Assembly: GCA_009908925.1 (NCBI GenBank)
Contig: JAAAOH010000104.1
Coordinates: forward strand, 1 to 13,751
Origin: Spirochaetota bacterium
GTDB lineage: Bacteria > Spirochaetota > Spirochaetia > DSM-27196 > PWMO01
Direction: 5' to 3'
DNA: 13,751 bases
Below, piece after piece: positions 6,617 to 13,204 of this stretch. Each line of letters begins with the position of its first letter. Within the stretch, counting starts at the first letter, position 1. The position numbers and the translations under genes are program-made. The notes below the pieces were generated by a model. It did no database searches and was not told the origin of the DNA. It saw only the letters and a program-made list of their open reading frames with translations.

Positions 6617-7864
6617 TTATTTTTTCGCGCCCCGTTTCAGGACGCTGTTCCCCTCACCTTTCTGGATCGCGGGAACATAATTCTCCAGAACCTCATCAAT
6701 CTGCGGATCTGTAAGGTCAATGACCTTGCCCTGTTCGCCGGAGTAGTACGCCGCCATCAACAGGCGGGTAATCTCCAGCCCATACTCCCAGTTCAGCATG
6801 GCGTCTTCGCCGCGGGAGAAGCGCTCCACCATGTCCCGGTTCTCATCCACATACCCGTAGAGGTCGGCCTCGTTGGCTTGAACCGGAAGCAGCCCCCGCG
6901 TAGCGGTCGATTTCTCCAGCGCCAGCTCCGCGTCCGCCAGCGACTCAGCTGCGGCATCCCCGATGAATATCTCCGTCGGAGAGCGCAGCGTATTTACCTC
7001 GAAGGCGTAGCCGGGTCCCATGCCATCCATCATCAGCCGCAATCCCTGCTTTTCAAACATCCAGGAATCAGTGAACTGTGATTTGACGATCGCTCCGGTC
7101 TCGGGATTGCGGTAGGTGATGATGCCCGTAGCGAAATCCTCCGCCGGCGTCTTTCCGTAGTCGATGCCGCGCTCCTTAAGGAGTTGCTCGCGCCACGGCG
7201 ACTCGCCCCACTTGAGGAGGCTCGTGTCGCAGGAGACGGCCACCGGCTCGAGAAAGCTCAGCGGTTTGCCCGGCGGCGTGAGCAGATGCTGTCCCACAGC
7301 GATACTGTGGCATCCCATGTCCATCAGTACACCACCACCCAACTGCACTGGATCCCAGAACCAGTTCGCGTGAGGGCCTCCGTGCTCCTCCGCGCTGCGA
7401 ACAAGGCTTGGGGGTCCCATGGCGTCGATGGACGGCTTCAGCTGATCCCGCTGCGCGGCGATGGCCTTCATGAAGATCTGGTTTTCGAAGTAGGCCGTCT
7501 TCAGGTTCGCCCGCTTCGCCAGATCAACCAGGGTTCGTGCCTCTTTCATCGTGCGCCCCAACGGTTTCTCGATCACTACACCCGTGATGGTGGCGCCCGC
7601 CTCAACTGCGGCCACGATCTCTTTCATCGTTTCAATTCGCGAGAAGTTGGGGTTGTAAATCGCTACCACGTCGCAGTTTCGGACCACTTCGGCGATGGAA
7701 TCGTACTCCCGCGGAGTCCCAACACCCACCGACGAACAGTGTTCTACGAACTGCGGCGACCGCGACCGTCGCAGAACGGCAGTAACTTCCACGTTGCGAA
7801 CCATCGTCAGTGCGGTGGCGTGAAACGTGGAAATAAACCCCGCTCCGATAAACCCTAATCGCAT
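6617..7864 (-). CDS. Gfo/Idh/MocA family NAD(P)-dependent oxidoreductase
   Basis: A 415-aa cytoplasmic dehydrogenase of the glucose-fructose oxidoreductase/inositol dehydrogenase family. The N-terminus is a Rossmann fold with GFIGAGFIS (4-12). The hallmark EKPLG lies at 99-103, with Lys100 expected to act in catalysis. The C-terminal domain carries GGGVLMDMGCHSI (176-188), where Asp182 and His186 are the usual active-site pair. The ATG at 7864 follows GAGGAGG at good spacing. The stop is 10 bp before the binding-protein gene, so this is the first gene of the transport operon. It would oxidise the imported sugar or polyol, or a derivative, using NAD(P). It is longer than many members (330-390 aa), with an extended C-terminal tail. 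Exact substrate unknown. Confidence 0.94.
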   Translation of the reverse strand: MRLGFIGAGFISTFHATALTMVRNVEVTAVLRRSRSPQFVEHCSSVGVGTPREYDSIAEVVRNCDVVAIYNPNFSRIETMKEIVAAVEAGATITGVVIEKPLGRTMKEARTLVDLAKRANLKTAYFENQIFMKAIAAQRDQLKPSIDAMGPPSLVRSAEEHGGPHANWFWDPVQLGGGVLMDMGCHSIAVGQHLLTPPGKPLSFLEPVAVSCDTSLLKWGESPWREQLLKERGIDYGKTPAEDFATGIITYRNPETGAIVKSQFTDSWMFEKQGLRLMMDGMGPGYAFEVNTLRSPTEIFIGDAAAESLADAELALEKSTATRGLLPVQANEADLYGYVDENRDMVERFSRGEDAMLNWEYGLEITRLLMAAYYSGEQGKVIDLTDPQIDEVLENYVPAIQKGEGNSVLKRGAKK

Positions 7865-7871
7865 GCAAGAC

Positions 7872-7888
7872 CTCCTCGTACTGAGGAG
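7872..7888 (-). promoter_or_regulatory. Hairpin that could mask the ribosome-binding site of the dehydrogenase gene
   Basis: On the transcribed minus strand CTCCTC, a 5-nt loop (AGTAC) and GAGGAG form a perfect 6-bp stem. GAGGAG is part of the Shine-Dalgarno sequence of the gene starting at 7864, so pairing would hide it. With the predicted promoter at 7891-7919, this stem would lie at the very 5' end of the mRNA. The structure is visible; a regulatory role is inferred. Confidence 0.4.
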
Positions 7889-7890
7889 TG

Positions 7891-7919
7891 ATTGTACAAC
7901 GGGTTCATCCGGGGCGCAA
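7891..7919 (-). promoter_or_regulatory. Predicted promoter of the sugar transport operon
   Basis: On the minus strand a -35 TTGCGC (7914-7919) is separated by exactly 17 bp from a -10 TACAAT (7891-7896), five of six matches to consensus. Transcription would start near 7884, just before the ribosome-binding site. The GTTCG-N5-CGAAC operator sits 8 bp upstream of the -35. Confidence 0.6.
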
Positions 7920-7926
7920 ACTTTTT

Positions 7927-7943
7927 CGTTCGATTATCGAACG
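7927..7943. promoter_or_regulatory. Probable ROK operator 1: CGTTCGAT-T-ATCGAACG
   Basis: A perfect 17-bp palindrome with a single central base, of form GTTCG-N5-CGAAC, between the ROK gene and the operon it precedes. The same core recurs at 9268-9282. A second, AT-rich inverted repeat (CGTTTTT, 5 nt, AAAAACG on the minus strand, 7942-7960) directly abuts it. The match of two sites to one adjacent repressor makes operator function likely. Its place upstream of the -35 leaves open whether binding represses or activates, or blocks a second, weaker promoter with GATAAT inside the palindrome. Confidence 0.7.
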
Positions 7944-7974
7944 TTTTTCGCAAAAAAACGCACGCGCATACCGG

Positions 7975-9246
7975 TCAGCCGTCGAACTCGCGTACCATGG
8001 CAGTGACAGCCCGGGTGGAGAAGACCTCGTCCACCACCATCAACGCAGCACCCACCATGCCGCTCTGTTCACCAAATGCCGACCGTCGGATCACCAGGTC
8101 TACCGTAGCAAGCTGCGTGGAACGGCGAATCACCATTTCCCGAATCGCCGCCACAAAGGCGTCTCCGATGTTCACCGTGCCACCGCCGAGGATCACCATC
8201 TGTGGGTTGAAGAAGTTCACCAGCTTCGCGAGTACCGATCCCACGTGGCGGCCGCTCTCGATGACCAGCTCCAGAGCCGCCGTGTCACCCTGACTCGCGG
8301 CGAGTCCCACCTCCACCGCGGAAATCTCCCGGGGTGGGCTCTCGTCGGCGAGGCGGGCGGCGGCCTCGGCAAGCATGGGGCTGGCACCGCTGTCCGCCAG
8401 CTCCCTGCCCCTCCGCGCGATGCCGGCGCCGCCGGCCACGACTTCCAGGCAACCCCGGTTACCGCAGGAGCAGAGCGTTCGCTCACCGTCGATACCGATG
8501 TGTCCAATGTCGCCGGCGCTACCCTTGAAGCCACGGTACAGCTCACCGTCTATGACCAGGCCCGCACCGATCCCGGTACCGATTTTCACGAAGAGAGAGC
8601 TCTCCGAGTCGCGAGCACTGCCGGCACGCGCCTCCCCCAGGGCCATGACGTTCACATCGTTGTCCACGAAGCAGGGTACATCGAAGTGAGTCGCCACCTC
8701 GTCGCGGACCGGATAGCGGTCCCAACCCGGCATAATCGGGGGGCTCACAACACACCCGAGCGTTCGGTTCACCGGTCCGGGAAGTCCGATGCCGATGCCC
8801 GCCAGCGTGGGCATCGGCCGGTCGGCATCCGGATCGTGGCCCACATCTGTCAGCAGCTGCTCAATGATTTCATAAGCACGAGTGAGCACCGGAACGGGCC
8901 CCTGGGCGATATCCAGCGTCTCCGAGTACGAGGCGAGCACGGAAGCCTCGAGGTCACACACCGCGACGTCGATACTGGTAACCCCCAGTTCGATACCGAC
9001 TACAATGCCGCGGTCTGTGGCGAAACGCAGCAGACTCCGCCGGCCCGGCCCGGAGTCGGTCTGTCGGGCCTCTTCCTTGATGACGCCCACCTTCAGAAGC
9101 CGATCCACGTGGAGCGAGATCGTACTCTTGGACAGGGCCGTAGTGCGCCCCAGTTGCGCCCTGGAAATCGGCCCCTCCCGGCGGACGATATCGAAGATCG
9201 CACCGCCCGCAGCCGCACCAAAGAACCCGAAACGATTACGTTTCAT
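7975..9246 (-). CDS. ROK family transcriptional regulator (XylR/NagC type)
   Basis: A 423-aa DNA-binding sugar sensor. Residues about 17-62 form a winged helix-turn-helix (ISRAQLGRTTALSKSTISLH followed by the LLKVGVI wing region). The rest is a ROK sugar-kinase-like domain: GIELGVTSIDVAV, GIGIGLPGPVN (150-160), VDNDVNVMALGE (194-205) and the zinc motif His249 with Cys259, Cys261 and Cys266 (GHIGID, then CSCGNRGCLE). It lies directly upstream of the transport operon on the same strand, 110 bp apart, and is expected to control it and itself, with a sugar as inducer. I chose the ATG at 9246 because MKRNRF matches family starts; a start at 9306 would read across the operator. No Shine-Dalgarno precedes 9246, and a TATACT -10 lies 8 bp before it, so the mRNA may be leaderless. 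Confidence 0.93.
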   Translation of the reverse strand: MKRNRFGFFGAAAGGAIFDIVRREGPISRAQLGRTTALSKSTISLHVDRLLKVGVIKEEARQTDSGPGRRSLLRFATDRGIVVGIELGVTSIDVAVCDLEASVLASYSETLDIAQGPVPVLTRAYEIIEQLLTDVGHDPDADRPMPTLAGIGIGLPGPVNRTLGCVVSPPIMPGWDRYPVRDEVATHFDVPCFVDNDVNVMALGEARAGSARDSESSLFVKIGTGIGAGLVIDGELYRGFKGSAGDIGHIGIDGERTLCSCGNRGCLEVVAGGAGIARRGRELADSGASPMLAEAAARLADESPPREISAVEVGLAASQGDTAALELVIESGRHVGSVLAKLVNFFNPQMVILGGGTVNIGDAFVAAIREMVIRRSTQLATVDLVIRRSAFGEQSGMVGAALMVVDEVFSTRAVTAMVREFDG

Positions 9247-9521
9247 ATTCGAAAAGTATACGCCAAAGTTCGAGAACCGAACATCAGATATGGCCCTTGC
9301 GCGCAATGTTCACGTATCAGACCGGCAAGAGCAAGGGTTTCAGGGCGCGGGGGAGCGACGTATCCCATCAGGGTGGTCCACAGGAGAGAGCTCCAGTAGT
9401 CGCCGCCGTACAGGGCGTGCCGTCTCACACCTGGTGCCCGCCGGGGAGCCCCGTCAAGGCGGCGTGGGCCACGAGGTGAAGACCTACGTCGACGGGGGAG
9501 CAACTGGTCGATGATGTCCAC
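9243..9521 (-). CDS. Unrecognised 92-codon ORF overlapping the ROK start (doubtful)
   Basis: This frame begins with a GTG at 9521, and its stop overlaps the ROK start codon as ATGA, the pattern of translationally coupled genes. The N-terminal third is Arg/Pro-rich and looks non-coding, whereas the later part (HALYGGDYWSSLLWTTLMGY, then YLMFGSRTLAYTF) looks protein-like. I do not recognise a family. It contains the ROK operator and promoter, which argues against it being an intact gene. It may be the tail of a decayed gene whose earlier part lies in a neighbouring frame upstream. Apart from this and the ROK control sites, 9284-9580 holds nothing I can name. Confidence 0.2.
   Translation of the reverse strand: MDIIDQLLPRRRRSSPRGPRRLDGAPRRAPGVRRHALYGGDYWSSLLWTTLMGYVAPPRPETLALAGLIREHCAQGPYLMFGSRTLAYTFRI
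9255..9283 (-). promoter_or_regulatory. Predicted promoter of the ROK gene (possibly leaderless transcript)
   Basis: On the minus strand TATACT (9255-9260) is a good -10 hexamer. At 17-bp spacing the -35 position is TGTTCG (9278-9283), a poor match. The -10 ends only 8 bp before the ATG at 9246, so transcription would begin at or next to the start codon. The operator at 9268-9282 covers the spacer and most of the -35. Confidence 0.4.
9268..9282. promoter_or_regulatory. Probable ROK operator 2: GTTCG-AGAAC-CGAAC
   Basis: A second copy of GTTCG-N5-CGAAC, with identical arms and spacing but a different centre from the site at 7927-7943. It overlaps the predicted ROK promoter, the classical arrangement for negative autoregulation. 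Confidence 0.62.
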
Positions 9522-9580
9522 CGTTCGTTCGAGATCGGGGCAGCGTGTGGGGCGACCGCGTAATGGACGGGTTCGTCTGC

Positions 9581-10048
9581 CTACCGGCCTATCTGCTCCG
9601 CCGCGGTCCTGCGTGGCTGGAGCTTCTCCTCCCTCGGCAACTCGGCAATAGTCAGATCGTCGAGCTGCATTCGTGAGTTGTGAGCAAGCGGAAAAAGCGC
9701 GCGTCCATCGGCATCGGGCACCAGCTCATCGCGTACCAACTGGCCGTGAAATACCCCGTCGGGCCCCATCCCGTAGACCAGCTTCGTCTGTTCCTCCGGT
9801 GACCACAGAACGCTGATGTGCGCCGCAAATCCCCACCTGGCACCTTCGGCCGAAACTGAGTAACGGAGTCCTGGCCGTAAGGGATGGAGAAGTGGCATCC
9901 GGGATTGTCCTCGATGAAAGGCGACCATGTCGTCTCTGGCGTCGAAGGAAGACTCGTAAATGATCTCTCCTTCCACCGGCGAGTTCAGGGCGGCCGGCGA
10001 GAAGTGGCCGCGCGGCGCGAGATCCGCATGGATCGGTGCTCCAATCAC
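9581..10048 (-). CDS. Hypothetical protein (155 codons), possibly a fragment of a decayed gene
   Basis: An open frame starting with GTG at 10048 and ending with TAG at 9581. The sequence looks protein-like, with blocks such as GEIIYESSFDARDDMVAFHR, LRYSVSAEGARWGFAAHISV and a final MQLDDLTIAELP. The opening and ending are reminiscent of beta-sandwich carbohydrate-binding or laminin-G-like modules, but I cannot name a family and this is only an impression. No Shine-Dalgarno precedes the GTG, which directly follows an in-frame TAA, and the frame stays open further upstream. That fits a fragment of a longer broken gene better than an intact small gene. If it were a sugar-related enzyme, its position upstream of the sugar regulator would make sense. 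Confidence 0.35.
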   Translation of the reverse strand: MIGAPIHADLAPRGHFSPAALNSPVEGEIIYESSFDARDDMVAFHRGQSRMPLLHPLRPGLRYSVSAEGARWGFAAHISVLWSPEEQTKLVYGMGPDGVFHGQLVRDELVPDADGRALFPLAHNSRMQLDDLTIAELPREEKLQPRRTAAEQIGR

Positions 10049-10051
10049 TTA

Positions 10052-10432
10052 TCTGGCGCGTATTCTGCCGGCGGAATAGAGGTTCTTCCCGGGGCGGTAT
10101 AGAATCCCCTTTCCAACAATGTCAATCAATCGGTCGCTCAAATGCTCGAAGTACGGTCGGAAACGAAGGCCTCGTTGTCGCTCGTGCTCACGCTTAATCC
10201 GCGAACTCGGCAGAATTACAGAGAGATGACCTTTGTTCCGATTCTTCCGAAGTTCGTGCGGAGACCTGACAGTTTTCTCATCGAGTAGGCTCAGAGCATC
10301 GAAAAGGTCTACTGACTGGACGAGATACTATCGTTGCAGATACTGCTTGGCGATAGCTCTGACGTCCTCGTGTGGAACTTTCCCGTCACGAGGCAAGTGA
10401 GCCCGAATGTATCGTCTCTGACTTCGTGTACG
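10052..10432 (-). pseudogene. Possible gene remnant, same frame as the ORF at 9581-10048, with an internal TAG
   Basis: No intact gene lies in the ~400 bp between 10049 and 10448. On the minus strand, however, one frame is open from 10432 to 10331 (34 codons) and from 10327 to 10052 (92 codons), interrupted only by TAG at 10328-10330. The translation looks protein-like: RDGKVPHEDVRAIAKQYLQ before the stop, then LFDALSLLDEKTV, KGHLSVILPSSRIKREHE and LSDRLIDIVGKGILYRPG. It lacks a plausible start codon with a ribosome-binding site. I do not recognise a family. Base composition is lower in GC than the sugar operon. It could be a decayed gene, possibly acquired, or chance openness. Confidence 0.25.
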
Positions 10433-10448
10433 CTACAGGTACGTGTTC

Positions 10449-11432
10449 CTACCGTTCAGAGATTCCAGTCAACCAGTCAACTGTATCCCGGACGGTGTCC
10501 TCAAACTCAATCGGCGACCAATCAAATTCTGTCTTCGTGGGTGTCGCATCCACAAACTGGTATCGTCCCGCATAGTCGTCTATGAGTGCCCGGGTGAGGA
10601 CCGGCGGCTTGCCGGTGAAGCGAGCGCCCAATTCCATTATCCCTGCCACCATTTTGCCGATCGCAGGACTCGCACCGAAGTGCTTGACTTCCTTGCCGGT
10701 ATACTTTGAGACGGCTGCGCCGAGCTGCTTCAAAGTGACATTCTTGCCGACAATCGCGTACCGTTTTCCGGTTTCCCCTCGATCAACCGCTTGAGCATGG
10801 ATTTTCGCAACATCTCGAACGTCTACAGCGGCAAGACCGGAGTCAAATGATTGCCCAGTGCCATCAGCCATTCCCAGGATAAGCGCCGTTGAAGGAGTTA
10901 TCTTGTAGTCAAGCGGGCCAAATACTGTGCCGGGACACAGGACAATCATAGGAATATCGTATGCTTTGGCCATCTTCCAGGCTTCTCGTTCGCTATGCGT
11001 CTTTGCCTTGGCATATTGGGTGTGGGCATTGTCATTCCAGTGGTCTACGGTCAACACCGTCTCCGGGTCTGTTGTTGTGCCGATGGCCACGACAGAGCTC
11101 GTGTATACGACGCGCTGTGTACGTACGTGTTTGGCCGCTTCGAGCACATTCTTCGCACCCTCCACTGCAGTGACCGCGATGGATTCCATATCTTTCGTCC
11201 ACCACTGATAGACAGCAGCAGTGTGTACAATGGCGTCACAGCCTTCTGCAGCCGATTTCACGGATTCGCCGTTGGTTACATCTCCGTACGCATAGTCGAC
11301 GTCGAGCCCATCGAGTCCGCGTAAGTCGGAGGTCGGCCTGACGAATGCGACAACTTCATGCCCACGGGTGAGCAATTCCCGTGCAGTGTTCGCCCCAACA
11401 TGACCGTTGGCCCCTGTCAGCAAAACCCGCAT
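10449..11432 (-). CDS. NAD-dependent epimerase/dehydratase or reductase (extended SDR family)
   Basis: A 327-aa cytoplasmic protein with an N-terminal Rossmann fold: TGANGHVG (6-13), the second-strand region VVAFVRPTSDLRGL, and GDVTNGESV. The catalytic set is visible: Ser112 or Ser113 in VVYTSSVVAIG, and Tyr140 with Lys144 in YAKAK. LCPGTVFGP is also typical. This subgroup resembles dihydroflavonol-reductase/3-beta-HSD-like enzymes more than classical UDP-sugar epimerases. The ATG at 11432 has AGGGAG six bases upstream and is preferred over a TTG at 11438. The gene stands alone: 368 bp upstream and about 400 bp downstream lack clear genes. Fold and cofactor use are certain; the substrate is unknown. 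Confidence 0.92.
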   Translation of the reverse strand: MRVLLTGANGHVGANTARELLTRGHEVVAFVRPTSDLRGLDGLDVDYAYGDVTNGESVKSAAEGCDAIVHTAAVYQWWTKDMESIAVTAVEGAKNVLEAAKHVRTQRVVYTSSVVAIGTTTDPETVLTVDHWNDNAHTQYAKAKTHSEREAWKMAKAYDIPMIVLCPGTVFGPLDYKITPSTALILGMADGTGQSFDSGLAAVDVRDVAKIHAQAVDRGETGKRYAIVGKNVTLKQLGAAVSKYTGKEVKHFGASPAIGKMVAGIMELGARFTGKPPVLTRALIDDYAGRYQFVDATPTKTEFDWSPIEFEDTVRDTVDWLTGISER

Positions 11433-11800
11433 ACCCAACTCCCTTATTCCTGTCTGCGGCGTTCAGATGAAGGTGATCATCGAGAACACCGAGAGAATCA
11501 AGTGTAGTCTCCGACACCTGGCGAAGATCAGCAGCCCGCCGCCGGGCTTCGACCCCAATCGCCACAACTGATCGTTTCCTCCGTCACACGCGTGGGACAC
11601 GTGTAGCCGTTTCCCAGCGCGTACCCATTGCACCGCGAACTGTCCGCTGGCCGTGCGAGCCGCTACGAGGAGCCGTCAGGGGATCTAACATAGGCTCAAG
11701 ACGCTCGCCCGTCCTCGCGTCTAACAGAATAGCCCCACCCGTGCAGTTTGTGAAGCGGCATGACGACCGGCACGAGCTGCGTGGCGCATGATTCCCTTTG
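11433..11800. other. 368-bp stretch without a recognisable gene
   Basis: This lies between two minus-strand dehydrogenase genes. On the minus strand there are short protein-like pieces in different frames: an ARRRAADLRQVSETTLDSLG piece before 11460, and GAILLDARTGERLEPMLDPL and TQLVPVVMPLHKLHG pieces near 11690-11780. None has a supported start or belongs to a family I recognise. They may be remnants of a lost gene. No terminator with a T-tract, tRNA or repeat was seen. Confidence 0.4.
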
Positions 11801-12730
11801 TCAGAACGAGTAACGGATTCCGGTAAGCTGTTCTGACTCATCCCAGAGTCGCCGGAGTGTCCCGGGGTCGTCGAGCACTTCGTTGCAGTGCTGTTCCGCC
11901 GGATAGCCGCGAAGACGACGCTTTCGGGGGCCGTAGAATACACCGCCTCGGGCGTCAGGCGACACCGATGCGTAGAGCTGCGGAAGCACGCCCATCTCGA
12001 TCTCCTGGGCCAGCAGGGGACCGAGGATGCCGTAGAGCACACGCTCGAGAAGTGGGCTCCCCGACTCCTTGAGGCTGTTGGCCTGGAGGTTGGTCCGTAC
12101 AAGGCCGGGATGGGAGGAATTGGCGATCGTAGATCGCCCGGCGGCCTTCAGTCGACGGTCGAGCTCGGTGGCAAAGGCGGCGTTGGCGAGCTTGCTTTGC
12201 CCGTACGCTTCCCAGCGGCTGTAGCGATCTTCCCCCATGAGGTCGTCGAAGTTGAATGAGGCTCTGAAGGCGGCTCCGCTTGAGGTGGCATGCACACGCG
12301 ACCCCTCCGTACGCGTGAGAACATCCAGCAGCAGTCCGGTGAGCGCGAAGTGCGCGAGGTGGTTCACGCCGAATTGCATCTCGAACCCGTCCTCGGTGAG
12401 CCTTCGTGGTACTGCCATTACGCCCGCATTGTTGAGAAGCAGATCCAGGCGATCGTAACGCGCCCGGAATGCCTCCGCGAAGCTGCGAACCGACTCGAGG
12501 CGTGCGTTGTCGAGTTGCATTACGGTGATCGTCGCAGCGGGCACCTCTGCCACCACTTCGGCACGCGCCGCTTCCGCCCGCTCGACGCTGCGGCACGCCA
12601 TAATGACCTCGGCACCGTGCGCAGCAAGCGCCCGCGTCGATGCGAGCCCCAACCCGCTGTTGGCGCCTGTAATAACCACGACCTTTCCGCTGAGGTCCGG
12701 GATATCGCTCTGTGTCCATTCTTCGCTCAT
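11801..12730 (-). CDS. Short-chain dehydrogenase/reductase (retinol dehydrogenase-like SDR)
   Basis: A 309-aa classical SDR that uses NAD(P) to oxidise or reduce a hydroxyl/carbonyl group. Motifs: TGANSGLG (21-28) for cofactor binding, the CRS after the second strand, NNAGVM (100-105), Ser150 or Ser151 in HATSSGAAF, and Tyr176 with Lys180 in YGQSK, then the HPGLVRTNL loop. The longer C-terminus with FYGPRKRRLRGYPAEQ is typical of retinol dehydrogenase/protochlorophyllide reductase-like SDRs. The ATG at 12730 follows GGAGGAG at ideal spacing; an upstream GTG at 12748 overlaps that site. It lies 27 bp after a small membrane-protein gene on the same strand and is probably cotranscribed with it. 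Substrate unknown. Confidence 0.94.
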   Translation of the reverse strand: MSEEWTQSDIPDLSGKVVVITGANSGLGLASTRALAAHGAEVIMACRSVERAEAARAEVVAEVPAATITVMQLDNARLESVRSFAEAFRARYDRLDLLLNNAGVMAVPRRLTEDGFEMQFGVNHLAHFALTGLLLDVLTRTEGSRVHATSSGAAFRASFNFDDLMGEDRYSRWEAYGQSKLANAAFATELDRRLKAAGRSTIANSSHPGLVRTNLQANSLKESGSPLLERVLYGILGPLLAQEIEMGVLPQLYASVSPDARGGVFYGPRKRRLRGYPAEQHCNEVLDDPGTLRRLWDESEQLTGIRYSF

Positions 12731-12757
12731 CCGGTCTCCTCCAGTCACTTTGTTTCG

Positions 12758-13102
12758 TTACAACATGTTTCCGACGATCAGTCCAATCCCACCGAGCAAG
12801 CACAGTACGCCCGTAACGGCGAGAGCCCGGCGTGCACGGGCACGACGCCCGGAACCGGTGAACACAGGAGCGGCGAGGACGAGAGCCAACCCGAGGTAAA
12901 CATCCCAGGCGAGGAGCTCCACTGCGTAGAGGGTGGATGGCCATTCCAACGTGGTGAAGTCCATTACGGCCAGAGTGGGGTCAATGATCGGTTCGTTGAG
13001 CCCGGCTTGCACAATCCCGAACCCCACCACGACAGCGTAGGTCGCTCCAACGAGTACAAGCCCTACGGAAGACAGAAAGCCCAAACGGTGTGTATTATCC
13101 AT
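12758..13102 (-). CDS. Small membrane protein, possibly C-terminally truncated (114 aa)
   Basis: Three hydrophobic segments are visible at about residues 9-31, 58-80 and 94-113, with an RRARARRAL basic loop before the last, so the protein should sit in the inner membrane. It starts with ATG at 13102; an AGGGA lies about 12 nt upstream, a weak ribosome-binding site. It ends (GLIVGNML) while still inside the third membrane segment, which is odd for a complete protein. I do not recognise a named family, but the pattern suggests a longer multi-pass protein that lost its end. It precedes the SDR gene by 27 bp. Confidence 0.6.
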   Translation of the reverse strand: MDNTHRLGFLSSVGLVLVGATYAVVVGFGIVQAGLNEPIIDPTLAVMDFTTLEWPSTLYAVELLAWDVYLGLALVLAAPVFTGSGRRARARRALAVTGVLCLLGGIGLIVGNML

Positions 13103-13204
13103 TCTAAGGTTCCCTCATGCGGGGTATCGTACTGGCCGCTCGACCTGCGTGGCGTAACCACGTCTGCTCGAAGCCGATGATATGCTGTGATTCCCGTCCG
13201 AAAA

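Noticed and set aside
7888..9399. A 503-codon plus-strand open frame opposite the ROK gene
   Set aside because: It is antisense to a clear ROK protein with zinc and HTH motifs; its translation has no recognisable motif and is rich in His/Arg/Gly as typical of a shadow frame.
10415..10462. TCTCTGA/TCAGAGA inverted repeat at the end of the epimerase gene, as terminator
   Set aside because: Arms of 7 bp are 34 nt apart, include coding sequence, and no T-tract follows.
11955..12944. A 329-codon minus-strand open frame overlapping the SDR gene
   Set aside because: It is an alternative frame of the SDR gene and the membrane-protein gene, Arg-rich and without family motifs; the SDR frame has all catalytic residues and a ribosome-binding site.
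12290..13180. A 296-codon plus-strand open frame
   Set aside because: Antisense to the SDR and membrane-protein genes; no motif, no ribosome-binding site.
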